A stretch of DNA of 64,000 bases from Endocalyx cinctus (Eukaryota > Ascomycota > Sordariomycetes > Amphisphaeriales > Apiosporaceae): NCBI GenBank assembly GCA_001600455.1, contig BCKC01000006.1, forward strand, positions 1,860,001-1,924,000, read 5' to 3'. The position numbers and the translations under genes are program-made. This document shows positions 1 to 11,522 of this stretch, piece by piece (position 1 is the first letter of the stretch; every line of letters begins with the position of its first letter). Below the pieces are notes generated by a model. It did not search any database. It had not been told where the DNA came from and saw nothing but the letters and a program-made list of their open reading frames with translations.

Positions 1-1
1 G

Positions 2-1729
2 TTCTTCGCGGATGAGTCGCAACAGGATAAGAAGGACAAATTCACCATATTTGCCTACTACATCGACCACGATGGTAGCGAATTCGGCGCCGTCCGTCAC
101 AAATTTGAGCTTGAATCATTCGCCGGCGAGCGCCTCATCGAGTCCTTGGAGGTTTTCCCCATCCGCTACCAGCACAACTACCAGCAACTCCTAGACTCGC
201 TGAAACTTCAGGGTCAAAACTTCCAGAAGTTCCTCACAGACCGACACCAGGCATACAACGCTTGGACATTGACCCGTAACCCACCCGCTGATAGCTCCGA
301 AGCCGAGCATGAGATTCTAAGGGATGAGACGAGCGAGTTGATGCGACACCCTGAATTCGTCGAAAGCGACGTCATCGTGGACCTCGCGGAAGCGTACCAG
401 AAGAATCCAGACTGGCGGCCTAACTTCCACCACTTGACGCTCTCGAAGTCAATCCGATGCGACACCGACGTGGACGACATGGGCATTAATTACTGGAAGG
501 GCGGTGGCTCGCGTCAGACCCTGTCTTTCACGCAGCAAGAAATTGTGCAGAAGCAGGACGGCGTGGAGACGAGGCAGCGTCGCGAAAACCTCAACACCGA
601 CACATTCCTACGACAGCGTGTCAAGGGCTCCCGCCGGTACGAGATGAAGCCCGACCTGCTCGAGCTTCGCCCCGAGGAGGACCTGATCCTGTTGCCTAAG
701 CGCATGTTCGCTTACGCGCTGCGCGAGCGTCGCTTCGTGCCCGTGAATAACAACTTCCTCAAGCCGATCCGCCGCGAGCAGGGAGTCTTCGAGAGTCTTA
801 AGATTCTAAAGGACTACAAGGATATCGTGCGGGGTCTCGTAGCATCCCATTTCCAGAAGAAGACCCTCGAGCGTCGCTACGTTGACATGTCGACCGAGGG
901 ACCCAGTCAGGATCTCATCCAGGGTAAAGGTCGGGGTCTCGTCGTGCTGCTGCACGGTGTTCCCGGTGTTGGTAAGACAGCGACAGCCGAAGCGGTCGCC
1001 ATGGAGAACCGCAAACCGCTGTTCGTCATCACCTGCGGTGATTTGGGTCTAACGCCGCACGAGGTCGAGTCCTCGTTGACCAACGTGTTCCGACTAGCTC
1101 ACCTGTGGGACTGCGTCCTTCTGCTGGACGAGGCGGACGTGTTCCTCTCGCAGAGATCGAAGCTGGACATGAAGCGGAACGCCCTAGTATCCGTCTTCCT
1201 CCGGGTTTTGGAATACTACAACGGCCTGCTGTTCCTGACGACGAACCGAGTCGGCACCATCGACGAGGCCTTCAAGTCCCGAATCCACATGTCGCTGTAC
1301 TACCCGCCCCTAGACAAGTCGCAGACGCGCGACATCTTCCGGCTCAACATCGCCAAGCTGCGCGCCATCGAGGCCGACCGCCACGACCTGACGGGCGAGG
1401 CCGCCCTCGTCGTCGACGAGCGCGGCATCCTCGAGTTCGCGGGTCAGCACTACGAGGACCACGCCCGCTCTACGGGCTGCTGGAACGGAAGGCAGATCCG
1501 GAACGCGTTCCAGATCGCCTCCAGCCTCGCCCACTACAACTACGGCAACGCGGTCGAGCTGGCTCGCGCCAGGGGTCAGGCTGCTCCGCAGCACCCTGTC
1601 CTCGACAGGGGTCTCTTCGAGAAGGTGCAGATGTCGACCCAGAGCTTCGATAAGCACATGAAGGAGTCCAAGGGCTTCGGTGATGAGCTCCCGCTGAGAG
1701 GTACCTTCTACGAGGGGAGGCAGATCTAG
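2..1729 (+). CDS. AAA+ ATPase (fungal DUF7025-AAA type), 5' truncated by window edge
   Basis: The reading frame is open from base 2 to the TAG at 1727-1729, giving 575 residues without an intron; the true start lies left of the window. The first ~45 residues (YYIDHDGSEFGAVRHKFELE and following) resemble the substrate-side domain that precedes the ATPase in a large fungal family. The ATPase domain follows: Walker A GVPGVGKT (nt ~958-981), Walker B VLLLDEAD (nt ~1111-1134), sensor-1 FLTTN and an SRIHM arginine-finger region. This is a classic-clade AAA module, and in this family it is single and C-terminal. Substrate and cellular role are unknown; remodelling of a protein complex is the general expectation. 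The gene converges on the GH72 gene. Family assignment is firm, function is not. Confidence 0.9.
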   Translation, partial: FFADESQQDKKDKFTIFAYYIDHDGSEFGAVRHKFELESFAGERLIESLEVFPIRYQHNYQQLLDSLKLQGQNFQKFLTDRHQAYNAWTLTRNPPADSSEAEHEILRDETSELMRHPEFVESDVIVDLAEAYQKNPDWRPNFHHLTLSKSIRCDTDVDDMGINYWKGGGSRQTLSFTQQEIVQKQDGVETRQRRENLNTDTFLRQRVKGSRRYEMKPDLLELRPEEDLILLPKRMFAYALRERRFVPVNNNFLKPIRREQGVFESLKILKDYKDIVRGLVASHFQKKTLERRYVDMSTEGPSQDLIQGKGRGLVVLLHGVPGVGKTATAEAVAMENRKPLFVITCGDLGLTPHEVESSLTNVFRLAHLWDCVLLLDEADVFLSQRSKLDMKRNALVSVFLRVLEYYNGLLFLTTNRVGTIDEAFKSRIHMSLYYPPLDKSQTRDIFRLNIAKLRAIEADRHDLTGEAALVVDERGILEFAGQHYEDHARSTGCWNGRQIRNAFQIASSLAHYNYGNAVELARARGQAAPQHPVLDRGLFEKVQMSTQSFDKHMKESKGFGDELPLRGTFYEGRQI

Positions 1730-2996
1730 ACTCCTAGATAATTTCACGATTACATACCTGTACGTAAAGTAGATCTTGAGCTGGGTAGACGGACTGTAAC
1801 CTGGGTTGTTTGGACATCGAAGGGTTATTTTTTTTTTCTTTTTGCAAGACAAAGTTATTCTTTTTTCATGTTCGGTATTTTCCCTGTGAGTTGGTTTAAG
1901 TTTCGATATATCTCATTGAAGAACACGAGATTTATCTGGAATCCTTGTTGGACTGTCCTTAAAAGAAATTTCTGAATTATATTATGAGTAACGCTTAGCA
2001 AATAAATATGACGAAAGATTTTCTTTTTTCTTTTCTTTTTCCTCAACGATTCAAAACACGCACTGTTTATTATTATTATGTTGGCATTAAAAAAAAGGCA
2101 TGCTGGTTTACTCCGTATCCGAACTTCGTATCAGCTTATAAACCAAAAAAAAAAGTCTTGGTTGTTGGTTGGCCTATGTAATGTCTCTCTCCTTTTACAC
2201 GGCAAGGTAAGAAGGTTTAGATTACGATGCTACGCCAAGCTTTTCGATGCTGCCGGTCTTCGAAGGGAGCCAGCCAACACTCGCCAATTCCTTGGATTTA
2301 AACTGAACCCATTTTCTTGGAACGGTAAATGATCCCCCTTCTTCCTACTTTTTTTTTCGACACCCAGTTATAAGACAAGAATACCAAGAAGCCAAGGAAA
2401 GTGCATAAATTATATCTGTTCTTCTCCATTTCACTGACTCGCAGATCACCTTAAGAAGAATTTGAGGAGAAAAGAAAATCAGGGGTAAAGGGTAAATAAA
2501 GACCAATGGAGCTTTAAAAAGGGATTAGCTCGTACTTTATTTTTTTTTCTCAACTTTCATCTTTAAATCGATCGTAACCCTATTTCATCGACACACCTCA
2601 AGTCAACTTCTCCGACCTCACTCTCGCTCACAATACTCACATCCCACCAACATCATCGACACCAACCTCAGATCACGAACTATCCATGTTATTACCATTA
2701 GAGACGTGGAAACAATCACGAATTTTCCACGAGGACCTATGATCAAGAGATGCCACCTTCCATTAGACAACTATTTTGGCCGAGGTTTTCTCTTGCTTTT
2801 CTTTTTCTGCTCTCACAAATTTCTCCAGGTATAGACACACATTGATGAATATTTATATATCTTGTTTTAAAGAAGAAAAATCCTATCCGACAAAAAAAAA
2901 AATCATTTGAAAAAAAGAACTACATCTATCCAGATTTCGTCATCGACACAACAAATCTTCATCCACCATTACTTATCAAATATCTCTTGAACCCGA
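1730..2996. other. Convergent intergenic region
   Basis: Lies between two 3' ends. It is AT-rich with several T runs, which fit 3'UTR and polyadenylation signals for both genes. It carries one copy of the recurring motif TACTCCGTA at 2109-2117. The ORFs of 63-84 residues here have no recognisable domain. Confidence 0.6.
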
Positions 2997-4727
2997 TTAC
3001 AACACCATGATACCGACACCGGAAACCAGCGCGGTGACGATATAAGCGGCGAAGAAAGCGGAGCCGAAGTTGAAGAAAGCCGGAGCGTTCAAAGAGTTGG
3101 GGGCAGCGTTCTTGGACGAGCTGTCCGAGTCGGAGCCAGTAGCGGCGGCAACGGTACCGGTACCGGCGGTGCCGACCTCGGCGATGAGGCTGGAGCAGGA
3201 GCCGGTGGTGGTAGCGGCCTGAGTAGTAGCAAGGCCGCTAAAGTCGCAGGCGCTGGCCTGGTTGGACGAGTCTTGGGCGTTGTAGTAGACATTGGCGACG
3301 AAGCCGAGCTGGACCTTAGGCGAACATCCGGAGATGGCACCGTACGTACCCGTGGAGGCGTTGTGGGCGATACCAGCACAGTAGGACTCGTCCTCACCGC
3401 AGATGAAGTCGAAAATGTCACCGTACTTGGTCTCGTCGGTCGAACTGATGGCACAAGTGAAAGCGGACTCCTCGCAGTTGCAGAGCGTGGGGTTCACGTG
3501 AGGAGGAAGGGGCGAGGCGACGGGGAGCCAAGTGGAATCAGTCGTGGGGCAAGACGGAGCGGTGTTGCTGGGCGTGTACGCGCTGCGGGCAGTGCTGGTA
3601 GGAGTGACCTTGGCGAGCTGGGAGCTGAGCGAGGTGTAGTCGGGCTTGATGGTGTAAGAGTCACCGGAGTACTCGACCAGACCGTACTCGTTGTCGGTCC
3701 AGAACCACTGGTAGACGATACCACCGGAGAAGACAGAGGTCATGTTGCCGTAGAGGACGGCGACTTCGGTGAAGGGACGGTGGTCGGAACCGCCGAGGCT
3801 CTCGAGACCGGAGTTACATCCGTACTCGGCAAAGAAGACGGGAACCGGGTAGTCTTCGAAGAATTCGACACGGTCGCCGTAAGAGGACTCCTCGTAGTTG
3901 CTGAATCCACACCACGAGTAGACATTGTAACCCCAGAAGTCGATCATGGTGGAGTTGTCAGTGGTACCGCCACCCTCGCAAGCGAAGTAGTGAGCGAGCT
4001 GATCACGTCCAGGAACATCGGCAGTGGCGTAACCGACACCGAGAGAGCTTCGGTATCCCTTGGTCTCGATGTAGGCCTTGGTGTCACGGACAGCGGCCTT
4101 AACGAAAGCGGCAGCAGCGGACTCGTTCGTCTTGGAAACGACTTCGTTACCGGCGAAGAAACCGATGACGTTGTTGTACTTCTCGAGAGCGTCAACGACG
4201 CTGGTGTAACGGTCGTAGAGGTCGACAGTCCACTCGGGGTCGCTGCTGTCAATCGAAGTCTCGGGCTCAGACAGATCGGCAACGACGTAGATGTCGGCGG
4301 CGGCGAGCTGCTCCATACAATCATCGTGGTCGACGGTCGGGTCGATAGCGTACACACGGATAACGTTGGTGAAGATCTTCTTCATCAAGGGGATATCGCG
4401 AGAACACTTGGTCGCGTTGGAGAGAGGGTCGGTGTACTGGACGCTAGTGCTGTTACCGTTGCCACCGTCGTAGTTCTCCTGGTACGCGACACCCTTCATG
4501 TAGCTGTTGGATTATGACGGTTAGTAAACGTAAATCGACGACAAAGTTTTGTCGCGGATCAGCGAAAAAGGTAATACGTACAATTGCGATCCATTGTTGG
4601 AGTAGAAGAAGTGCTGGCCATAGACCTCAATGGCAGGAATGGTGTCGTAGCTGGCATCAGCGGCGGAGGCACCGGAAAGTGCGACGATACCTGCCGCGAC
4701 GTGCGGCAATATCGTAAAGGATCTCAT
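2997..4727 (-). CDS. GPI-anchored 1,3-beta-glucanosyltransferase, GH72 with X8/CBM43 module
   Basis: Two exons: 4727-4582 and 4503-2997. The 78-bp intron has a GTACGT donor, a TACTAAC branch site and a CAG acceptor, and the join restores the family sequence NGSQFYMKGVAYQ. The product is 550 residues: signal peptide (~1-22), GH72 domain, cysteine-rich X8 module (~390-480), Ser/Ala-rich linker and a hydrophobic tail expected to be replaced by a GPI anchor. The catalytic glutamates are visible in GNEVV (E169, acid/base) and FFAEYG (E275, nucleophile). Enzymes of this GEL/GAS family cut and rejoin beta-1,3-glucan chains in the cell wall. X8-bearing members correspond to the yeast Gas1/Gas2-type subfamily. 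The start was chosen because it gives a good signal peptide. Two stem-loops lie upstream at 4868-4963. Confidence 0.95.
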
Positions 4728-4867
4728 AATGAATGATGTGTGGTTCGATGCAGATTTACAAGGTCAAATAGAGGTAAGTAATTGTTGTCGTTGTACGGAA
4801 AGGTCGTGTGATGTTTACGAAAATGTGTAAAATGTAGTAGTAGCGAAGGTTGAGAAGGTGAAATAGT

Positions 4868-4963
4868 ACACAAAGACTTGGGAAGGTAAATAAAACAAGT
4901 AATTAAATTGATGAAACAAGTCTTTGTGTCACCACCAAAATAAAACGAGTGTTATTGGTGGTG
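4868..4963. repeat. Two adjacent inverted repeats upstream of the GH72 gene
   Basis: ACACAAAGACTTG at 4868-4880 is matched exactly by its reverse complement at 4917-4929 (13 bp, 36-nt spacer). Directly adjoining, CACCACCAA at 4930-4938 pairs with TTGGTGGTG at 4955-4963 (9 bp, 16-nt loop). The pair lies 141-236 bp upstream of the GH72 ATG, in its promoter or 5' leader. Structure is seen directly; function is unknown. Confidence 0.7.
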
Positions 4964-7408
4964 AATAATAATTGTAAAGAAAAAAAGAAAAATAGAAAAT
5001 TCACGATAGTGATTGTTGGATGTCTTGGGAAGGGGATATAATGAAGGAAAAAGAAGGAGAAATTTCAGAATGGAAGAAAAGGTTGGCCAAGACTTTTTCA
5101 AAATCAGAAAGGACGACTAAAAAGAAGATGGGAACAGCGGAACACGCAATCAGGGGGGTTACTAATAATTAGGAGCTTCGTAAATTTACCTAGAACAGAT
5201 TATTACAGGTTCAACCTGTCAGGCCTGTATAGTTTTATTATTATTACGGAGTTGACTGGTATTCATCAGTGTAACTAATACTAATTGGAATTGGAATTTT
5301 CTATGGTTCCTACGGTGGAATGATACCTTGTCTCCCTTGTATCCTATTTGGGACCCATCTTCAAAGGAGGCTGTGCCTATATCCATATCAGACCCATTCA
5401 TATGTAAGATACATCCCGGCAAGCCGGGAGGAATGCATGAAGAAGGGGATAAGGAATCATAGAATTATATGACACTAATACGTTTGCCATGTACGTGTAA
5501 GCTACTAATGTAAAAGGAGGTCTCCTACTAAAGTACCTAATAAATTATTGTGGATTGGGGATATCCATCAATTTACGGAGTATTTAGTTTATCGTCATTT
5601 CATCTCGTCATTTACGGAGTACTATTCATCAATACGAGTTATTTTTTATTTATTTTCTTTTTCTCTTTTCTTTGGAGTATTGTTATTATCGTTATCAATT
5701 TTTTTTATCTGAAATTATTTACGTGTATTTGTATACTGCCTTGGTCCTTGAGGTACTTAGGATAATCAGATGTACAACAGCAAGTATTGACAGTTCTACT
5801 AGTAGGCATGTCCGCGGATACTACTATTTATACCTACATTCTACACTAAACACTACTCTGCATTTACTTGGCATGTTATTGAATATACGTGCTGAACACT
5901 TTACAATTAATATATCAGTGTATGCTTCCACTAAATCTTGAATTGGGTTTGTATGCTACTGTACATGTATAGGTAAATGTAGTAAAATACTTTAAAACAC
6001 GCATGAAGCATACCCGAATTATTTAAAACAAGGAAACACGCCTCCTGAACATGTATCATTGGTGGGGGCCTAATCAGCTTTTTTATGACGGTAACCTTAC
6101 CTTAGGTCCTCAGGTAGGTATGTATACTGTGTACAGCGTTTAAAGGCTATTAAACATAAACAAATCTATCCACTAATTAGTATATCATTACCCTATATTA
6201 CCCTATGTACTATATTATTTTAGTGTAGTATTGCGATATTTCAATGACAATGACGAACTCCTGAACAGACCTGATCTCTGATCTGAGCAGGCTTTTTCTC
6301 TTTTTTTTTTCACCGACTTTACCACTAACGTCGCAGAAAAGTATAGATCGTCCTGGTTGTCTGCCATCATAGTCCACTGTCGTCGTCATTTACCGCCCAG
6401 CTTTAGACGCGCCATCTCCTTTGTTAGCATGCGCAGCCACCATGTACACACATGTCGCAAGTGTCTCGCCCTATCAATTATCTCTCTCTTTTTCTTTCTT
6501 TTTTCGGTTTTCTAATACCTACTTACCTCAAGAATCAGCCACTTAACCATCCATGGATATCGTCTCGTGTTTCGCATCGCGTTTCTTTTCCACAAAAATC
6601 ATGTTTATGTTAAGTAGTTATGGATATACGTGTAGACACAACTAGTGTACGTAAGAAGAGAAATTAAAATATAATACTAAACCAGTGTTTTATTTCCAAA
6701 GGCACGCCTATCACCAACCACATTTGGCAGGTCGTCTCTATTATATTGTCATAAATCAAGCAGTCTTGTTGGTTATATATACTTTTGTATGGACGTATGT
6801 CCACGGGTATATGTGCGTGTGCGCGCGTGTGTGTGAGTGATTGATCCAGAGACATACGAACGGACGCACAGCACATCTGCGAAACCTAAAATATACAAAT
6901 ACAATACACTAATCAACTGAAACGAAAATGTGCCACAAAAACGGTTCGCCAATCAAAGTCCGTCGCCTTAGAAAGGAGATCTGCGCTGCATAGCCGGTAG
7001 CCTATGATTATTCCCCGATCGTCTTCTACACAGCCACCACCTCCAAACCACTCACCTGAATTTTAGTATCTCCGGCTTGTTATACGAGAAAAGAGTCGTA
7101 CGTAAGCCAGAAACGATCGCAATCTCAGAAATATGTCGTGATACCATACGATAAACGATGCCTTTTCTTTTTTGAAGAAGACACGAAAGAAAAGAAGAAG
7201 AAAAAACGTCACTATTAATGGAGTCAGTAGCTTGAACTTGTGCTACACTGCCACAGCGCTACGGATATACTTACATTTCACCAATTAATATCTCAATACC
7301 TTTACATATACATGAGGTGATTGAATATTTGATTATCACAAATAAATGCATAGCAAGACCCGGTACCTCTCTAGCTCAGGGTGAGATATTTGTTGGCAAT
7401 TGCCAGCG

Positions 7409-7412
<4 letters not shown>

Positions 7413-7439
<27 letters not shown>
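7413..7439 (+). repeat. A27 homopolymer
   Basis: An uninterrupted run of 27 A, the longest homopolymer I found in the window. A perfect 12-bp palindrome, TGGCAATTGCCA (7394-7405), lies just upstream. It could be slippage or the tail of an old retroposed copy; no flanking duplication was recognised. Confidence 0.8.
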
Positions 7440-7860
7440 CGGTGAATTAGCAGAATAAGGTTGTTTTCATCAATCAGCCGCCAGCCACTTCAATCTCACT
7501 TTTTTATCATATCATCCATCACGACCTCAACATATTTTCGGGCTTGATATTTTCTATTTCGAATGTCGGATAGATGAATCCACTAATATTTTTTGACTTA
7601 TCAAACGATTCTTTCGTCATTAAATCGTACTCAACAGGATACCGTTACCACAAAGCGGCTATTTCTCCAAACCAGCCAGCTCCGAAACCTCCGAAGTCGA
7701 ACCCTTCAAGCAACGAAAACCCGTCCCTGTCTCTCTCCCTCTCCGAGCCGGGTTTCGCCGAAATGTAGTTGTTCATTCGCCTTTTTTGCTTTATTTTTTT
7801 TTTTCTTTGTCCTCCTTTCCTTGTTTAAAAAAAAAATATCAAACCAAAGAAAAAAGGATT

Positions 7861-8396
7861 TTACATGCCCGGCTTCTGGGCGGCGCCCTCTACGGCGGGG
7901 ACCCAGCCCACGCGGGAAGCCGTGAAGAGCTCGACCTGGGGCTTGGCGAGGTCGAGGGCGTCGGCGTCGTCGATAACCCCGACCTTGAGGACCTTGCTCT
8001 CGCCGAACGACTTGCCGTCCCGCCAGAGGGTGCTGCCGCAGTCGCCGCAGAAGTGCGAAGCGATCTCGTTGCCCGAGTCGGCCTTCTTGGTGAACACTTT
8101 CGGGGTGCCCGACTCGAGCTTGAACTGAGGGCCCGCCACGATGATGTTGGTGCTGTACGTCGATCCGCCTATGCGTCGGCAGTCTATGCAGTGGCAGATA
8201 GCCTGTTATTTGACCGACGTCGAGATTAGTATACTTCGATTCTAGGTAGGTCGATGTTTATATATGTGTATCTGTGCATATATGCCTATGTGTATGTGTG
8301 TATGAGAAGGATTGACGAGGCTTTTTTTACCTTGGCAACTGGCTCGCCCTCGTATGAGAAGCGGATTTTACCGCAGAAGCATCCACCGGAAGGCAT
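7861..8396 (-). CDS. GFA-family (glutathione-dependent formaldehyde-activating-like) zinc protein
   Basis: Two exons, 8396-8331 and 8202-7861, joined across a 128-bp intron (donor GTAAAA, acceptor ACAG, phase 0), give 135 residues. The start MPSGGCFCGKIRF matches the usual beginning of this family; an in-frame ATG at 8513 exists but adds sequence with no family resemblance. The conserved zinc-binding cysteines are all present: C6, C8, C25, C27, C30, C74 and C77 (motifs GCFCG, CHCIDC, FCGDCG). Fungal genomes carry many GFA/CENP-V-fold proteins. Most are not proven formaldehyde-activating enzymes, so the substrate is open. Complete and apparently functional. Confidence 0.9.
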
Positions 8397-11088
8397 GTTG
8401 TCGAAAGTGAGACTGGGGGGTTTTACGAAGTATTCGTGAACTCGAGATCGAGGATTCTCTGTCTTGTTTAATGGATTGAAACTTTTGGGCTTGGTAATCG
8501 GTATAGAGATCAAAGAAGTCTATCTAGATTCACCGCCCATCACGACCTATATATACCCAGATTTCGCGGGGTGACATTGCTTCCCCCCTCCCCCCCCCCT
8601 CTTCTTCCCGTGCCCACTCATGCATTATATTCGGATTATGACTCTCAGATCATAAGTTGCGCTAGGCTATTGCATTGTTTTCTCCATATAGACCAACTAT
8701 CTCCGTATCGATAGGTTGGCTTTGATTTTTTTTTCTTGGAGATTCCTAAAGCTGTCTCCTCCGTAGGATCCGCTGTTCCTGAAACGTACCCGTACGGGTA
8801 AGCCAATCACCCACCTTCTCGAGGTACGCTACTGCTGTACGCAAGGGCGCAAAGAACAAGGCGGTATCCCAAAGCCAGCTGTTCGACATTAACGTGAATT
8901 GGAAGGAGATGTGATTCCGTCACTTCTAGCGTGCAGATTACCGAGGCACGCCAATTCCGAGGGCTCGTGCAGAATCGTGCCTTTTTTCGGTATAGCGTCG
9001 ATCTCGCATACAATAACAACTCACGAGGCGGCGCATCTTCTCTTTCTCATTATCTATACGTAGTTACGAGATTATCACCCAAGCCCCGTTTCCTTCCACT
9101 CGGCTAGATCTGATGCATCGGACAGATTGTAATTTCAATAGCGTTAGTGCTTAGGGGTCCCCAGGAACCGCTGGAGGTGGAGACTCCCGCCCGATCCGGC
9201 ATAGTACCTGGAAGGTAGGAGTCAGGTGACTCGTCGTAAACATCGATAGCATCCATTCACGCCCTTTCCTTGACCGTCTTCCCGCGGAATTGCGACGACG
9301 CGCCCTTTTGTGAATTTGGTAGATCCTATATTCTCAAGGAGGTAGATTGACGGAGAAAGGCTGAAATTACTGGGTTCTTGCCAGCATCTCAAGATGAGCG
9401 AAGGATCGTGATAGTCAATGTGAAATGACGCCAGATCTTTCAGCAGTCGGTCTGGCTAGTCGGTACATTGAACCTCGATGGTTTCTCATAATGTAGATAA
9501 TATATCGTCGGTATTCGATTTAGAATGACTTGCTATTATTGCTTCTTATCAATAAGAAATAAAGACTAGGTGTAAAGAAAAGACAAGTCGTATCATTGGT
9601 GTATCTGGATTCTTTATATATATATGCAGAGTTCTTAATGCTTCCTGCAAGGATATCACACATCTTTCAGTAATCCCGAGATCTTTAAATATATTAAACT
9701 GTGGATAATAGTAAGTTAGACAATTTTGTACTGTTGGAAGAACTTATATATGTGGTAACGCGACGAATTGGTGTAGCACGAACAAGCCCTAAGTATCTCA
9801 ACTATTGCCATGAGTGGTTAAGATGGGGCAACGAAGCCGCATGGAAGGACGGTATAAATTGAATATCACTTTAATACAACGATACCATGTATCACAACTT
9901 CTCTTAAAATATATACAATATGCTCATTACTTTGTAGCTAATTACGTTGTATAGTAGTCTATATAGTTAACAACTCATTCCAATTTTACGTATTTTTACA
10001 TCATTGGACGCAATGGATCAGGATTCATAGTTAAGATAGAAAATACGGTAATGATATATAGGTCGTATAGGTTTTTTGTTTCTGGATGAGCTTATTCTCA
10101 TATCCTCCTGTTTTATGAGATAAAAATATCTTTACGCTGTTCGTGTGCTAGGATATTAGATATACCGGTAAACAGTAGAGTGGTGATTACAGTAGGTTAC
10201 ATATGGGTACTTGGTAAATTACTACTCAGTACTCCGCGAATAGCAAGTAGGAAATGGATTCACCATCCTATCCAATCTATTTCTTCTTCTTAAAGATTCG
10301 ATGGTGGCAGGTAGTACAAGAAGTGTGGCTTAATGAAAGGGGGTGGCTGGTTCAATCAACAAGATCAGCCACATTACCTATACCTATATACTCTTTAACC
10401 TCGTTCCATGATGCCTTGATCGACAATGTTCTAAGACAAATGCGCTGGTGGATAATTCAAATATTGGGGAGTAGCTATTATATATAATATAAGTTCCAGA
10501 TCCTAGTGCTTATGTTTAAATAACATAAGTCGAAAATTCTTTTTTGAAGCACCAACTGTTGTAAAGGGCACTCTTGGGGGCTTTAGATCTTATTAGGTAT
10601 AATTGTGATGCCTGATGTTATGAGCCTCCCCTCACATGAATAGTAAAGTGTACAACATAATTAGGATCAACTTCTTCTTTTTGTGTTTTTCTTATGTAAT
10701 TAAGTAAATACTCATGCATTCCCACAAACGCTTTCCTCCTTGGAGTCACGTCAACTTTCGCACATCCAACACTTGAGGAAAGAAAATCTTTTGGAAAGTG
10801 TCTCTAGTAAGTATTTGAGCCCCTAAGCTTTTTATATAAACAAAAGGTATTCTAGAGAACAAAACCCCCCACAACAAATTACTTGAATTACAACTAATTA
10901 CACTATAATTCAGCACATGCCCTTTCTTGGAGATGCTCTACATACTTCCTTCTAGCGTGCCTCAAATTTCGACTTTCCCTTGATTTAATGGTGTTGAAAA
11001 GGAAAATCTTTCGAGTTAAAACCATAAAGTTATATCAAAGATATTCTAATTGAAGTTCTTTTCCAAAATAACCGAACTACGGGATCGT
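8397..11088. other. Gene-poor intergenic region
   Basis: Begins with the GFA promoter, including a C-rich pyrimidine stretch near 8583-8605. The rest is AT-rich, with no ORF over 77 residues. The ORF at 10254-10487 has some tryptophan-rich stretches but no domain I recognise. No RNA gene was seen. Confidence 0.5.
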
Positions 11089-11522
11089 TTAGAGACAGTT
11101 ACAGCCCTGAAAGGTACCAGACTGGCAAGTACCTTCATAGCCGTTACAACCTTCCTCGTAGCATTTAATATCTTTATCCCTACATTTCCGACAAGCGCAA
11201 CCTTTGTGTTTGCCAGACGAGCATCTGCCTATGGTGTCGAACTCTTCCTGAAATATTCCTTGACAGTCTAAATTTGCACATATAATATCAACATCAGGCT
11301 TCTCTCCTTTCCAAAAGAGACAAGGAAAAAAAAAGAAGAAGAAGAAAAAAGACGATAATATAGGGTTAACTTACGCCACTTGAAGCATTTCTTGAGCTCT
11401 GGACCACAATTTCCCGGTGTTAACTCTGTCGGGGGAATTGGAGCTTGACGGATAGCGATTTTTCCAGCGCTGACCACACTAACGACGGCAAGAAGACCAA
11501 ATATGCTCTTGACGATTCTCAT
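11089..11522 (-). CDS. Small secreted cysteine-rich protein, 12 Cys, effector candidate
   Basis: Two exons, 11522-11375 and 11267-11089. The 107-bp intron has donor GTAAGT and acceptor TTTAG; phase 1 creates His50. The product is 108 residues. Residues 1-19 form a clear signal peptide (MRIVKSIFGLLAVVSVVSA). The mature part is cysteine-rich: C39, 46, 51, 65, 73, 75, 78, 85, 90, 97, 105 and 107, enough for six disulfides. A short motif occurs twice, SGKHKGCAC and SGTFQGCNC, the second at the C-terminus; similar G-C-x-C endings occur in other fungal secreted proteins. The second exon overlaps an unrelated plus-strand ORF, so single-frame scans miss this gene. It lies alone in a gene-poor region, a common setting for effector-like genes. 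No function is assigned. Confidence 0.78.

Larger units (their letters stand above)
4728..7860. other. Gene-poor AT-rich intergenic region
   Basis: The first few hundred bases are the GH72 promoter or leader, including the stem-loops at 4868-4963. The rest is AT-rich with many in-frame stops, two copies of TACGGAGTA (5574-5582 and 5613-5621), a GT/GC-alternating stretch near 6810-6840 and the A27 tract at 7413-7439. I see no supported gene. ORFs of 60-110 residues here look random. Confidence 0.6.

Noticed and set aside
1105..1852. Long ORFs in other frames across the AAA+ gene end
   Set aside because: Arg/Pro-rich or low-complexity shadows of a GC-rich coding region.
3273..4517. 414-residue plus-strand ORF
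   Set aside because: Exact antisense of the GH72 gene; Val/Gly/Asp-rich composition comes from the codon bias of the sense strand.
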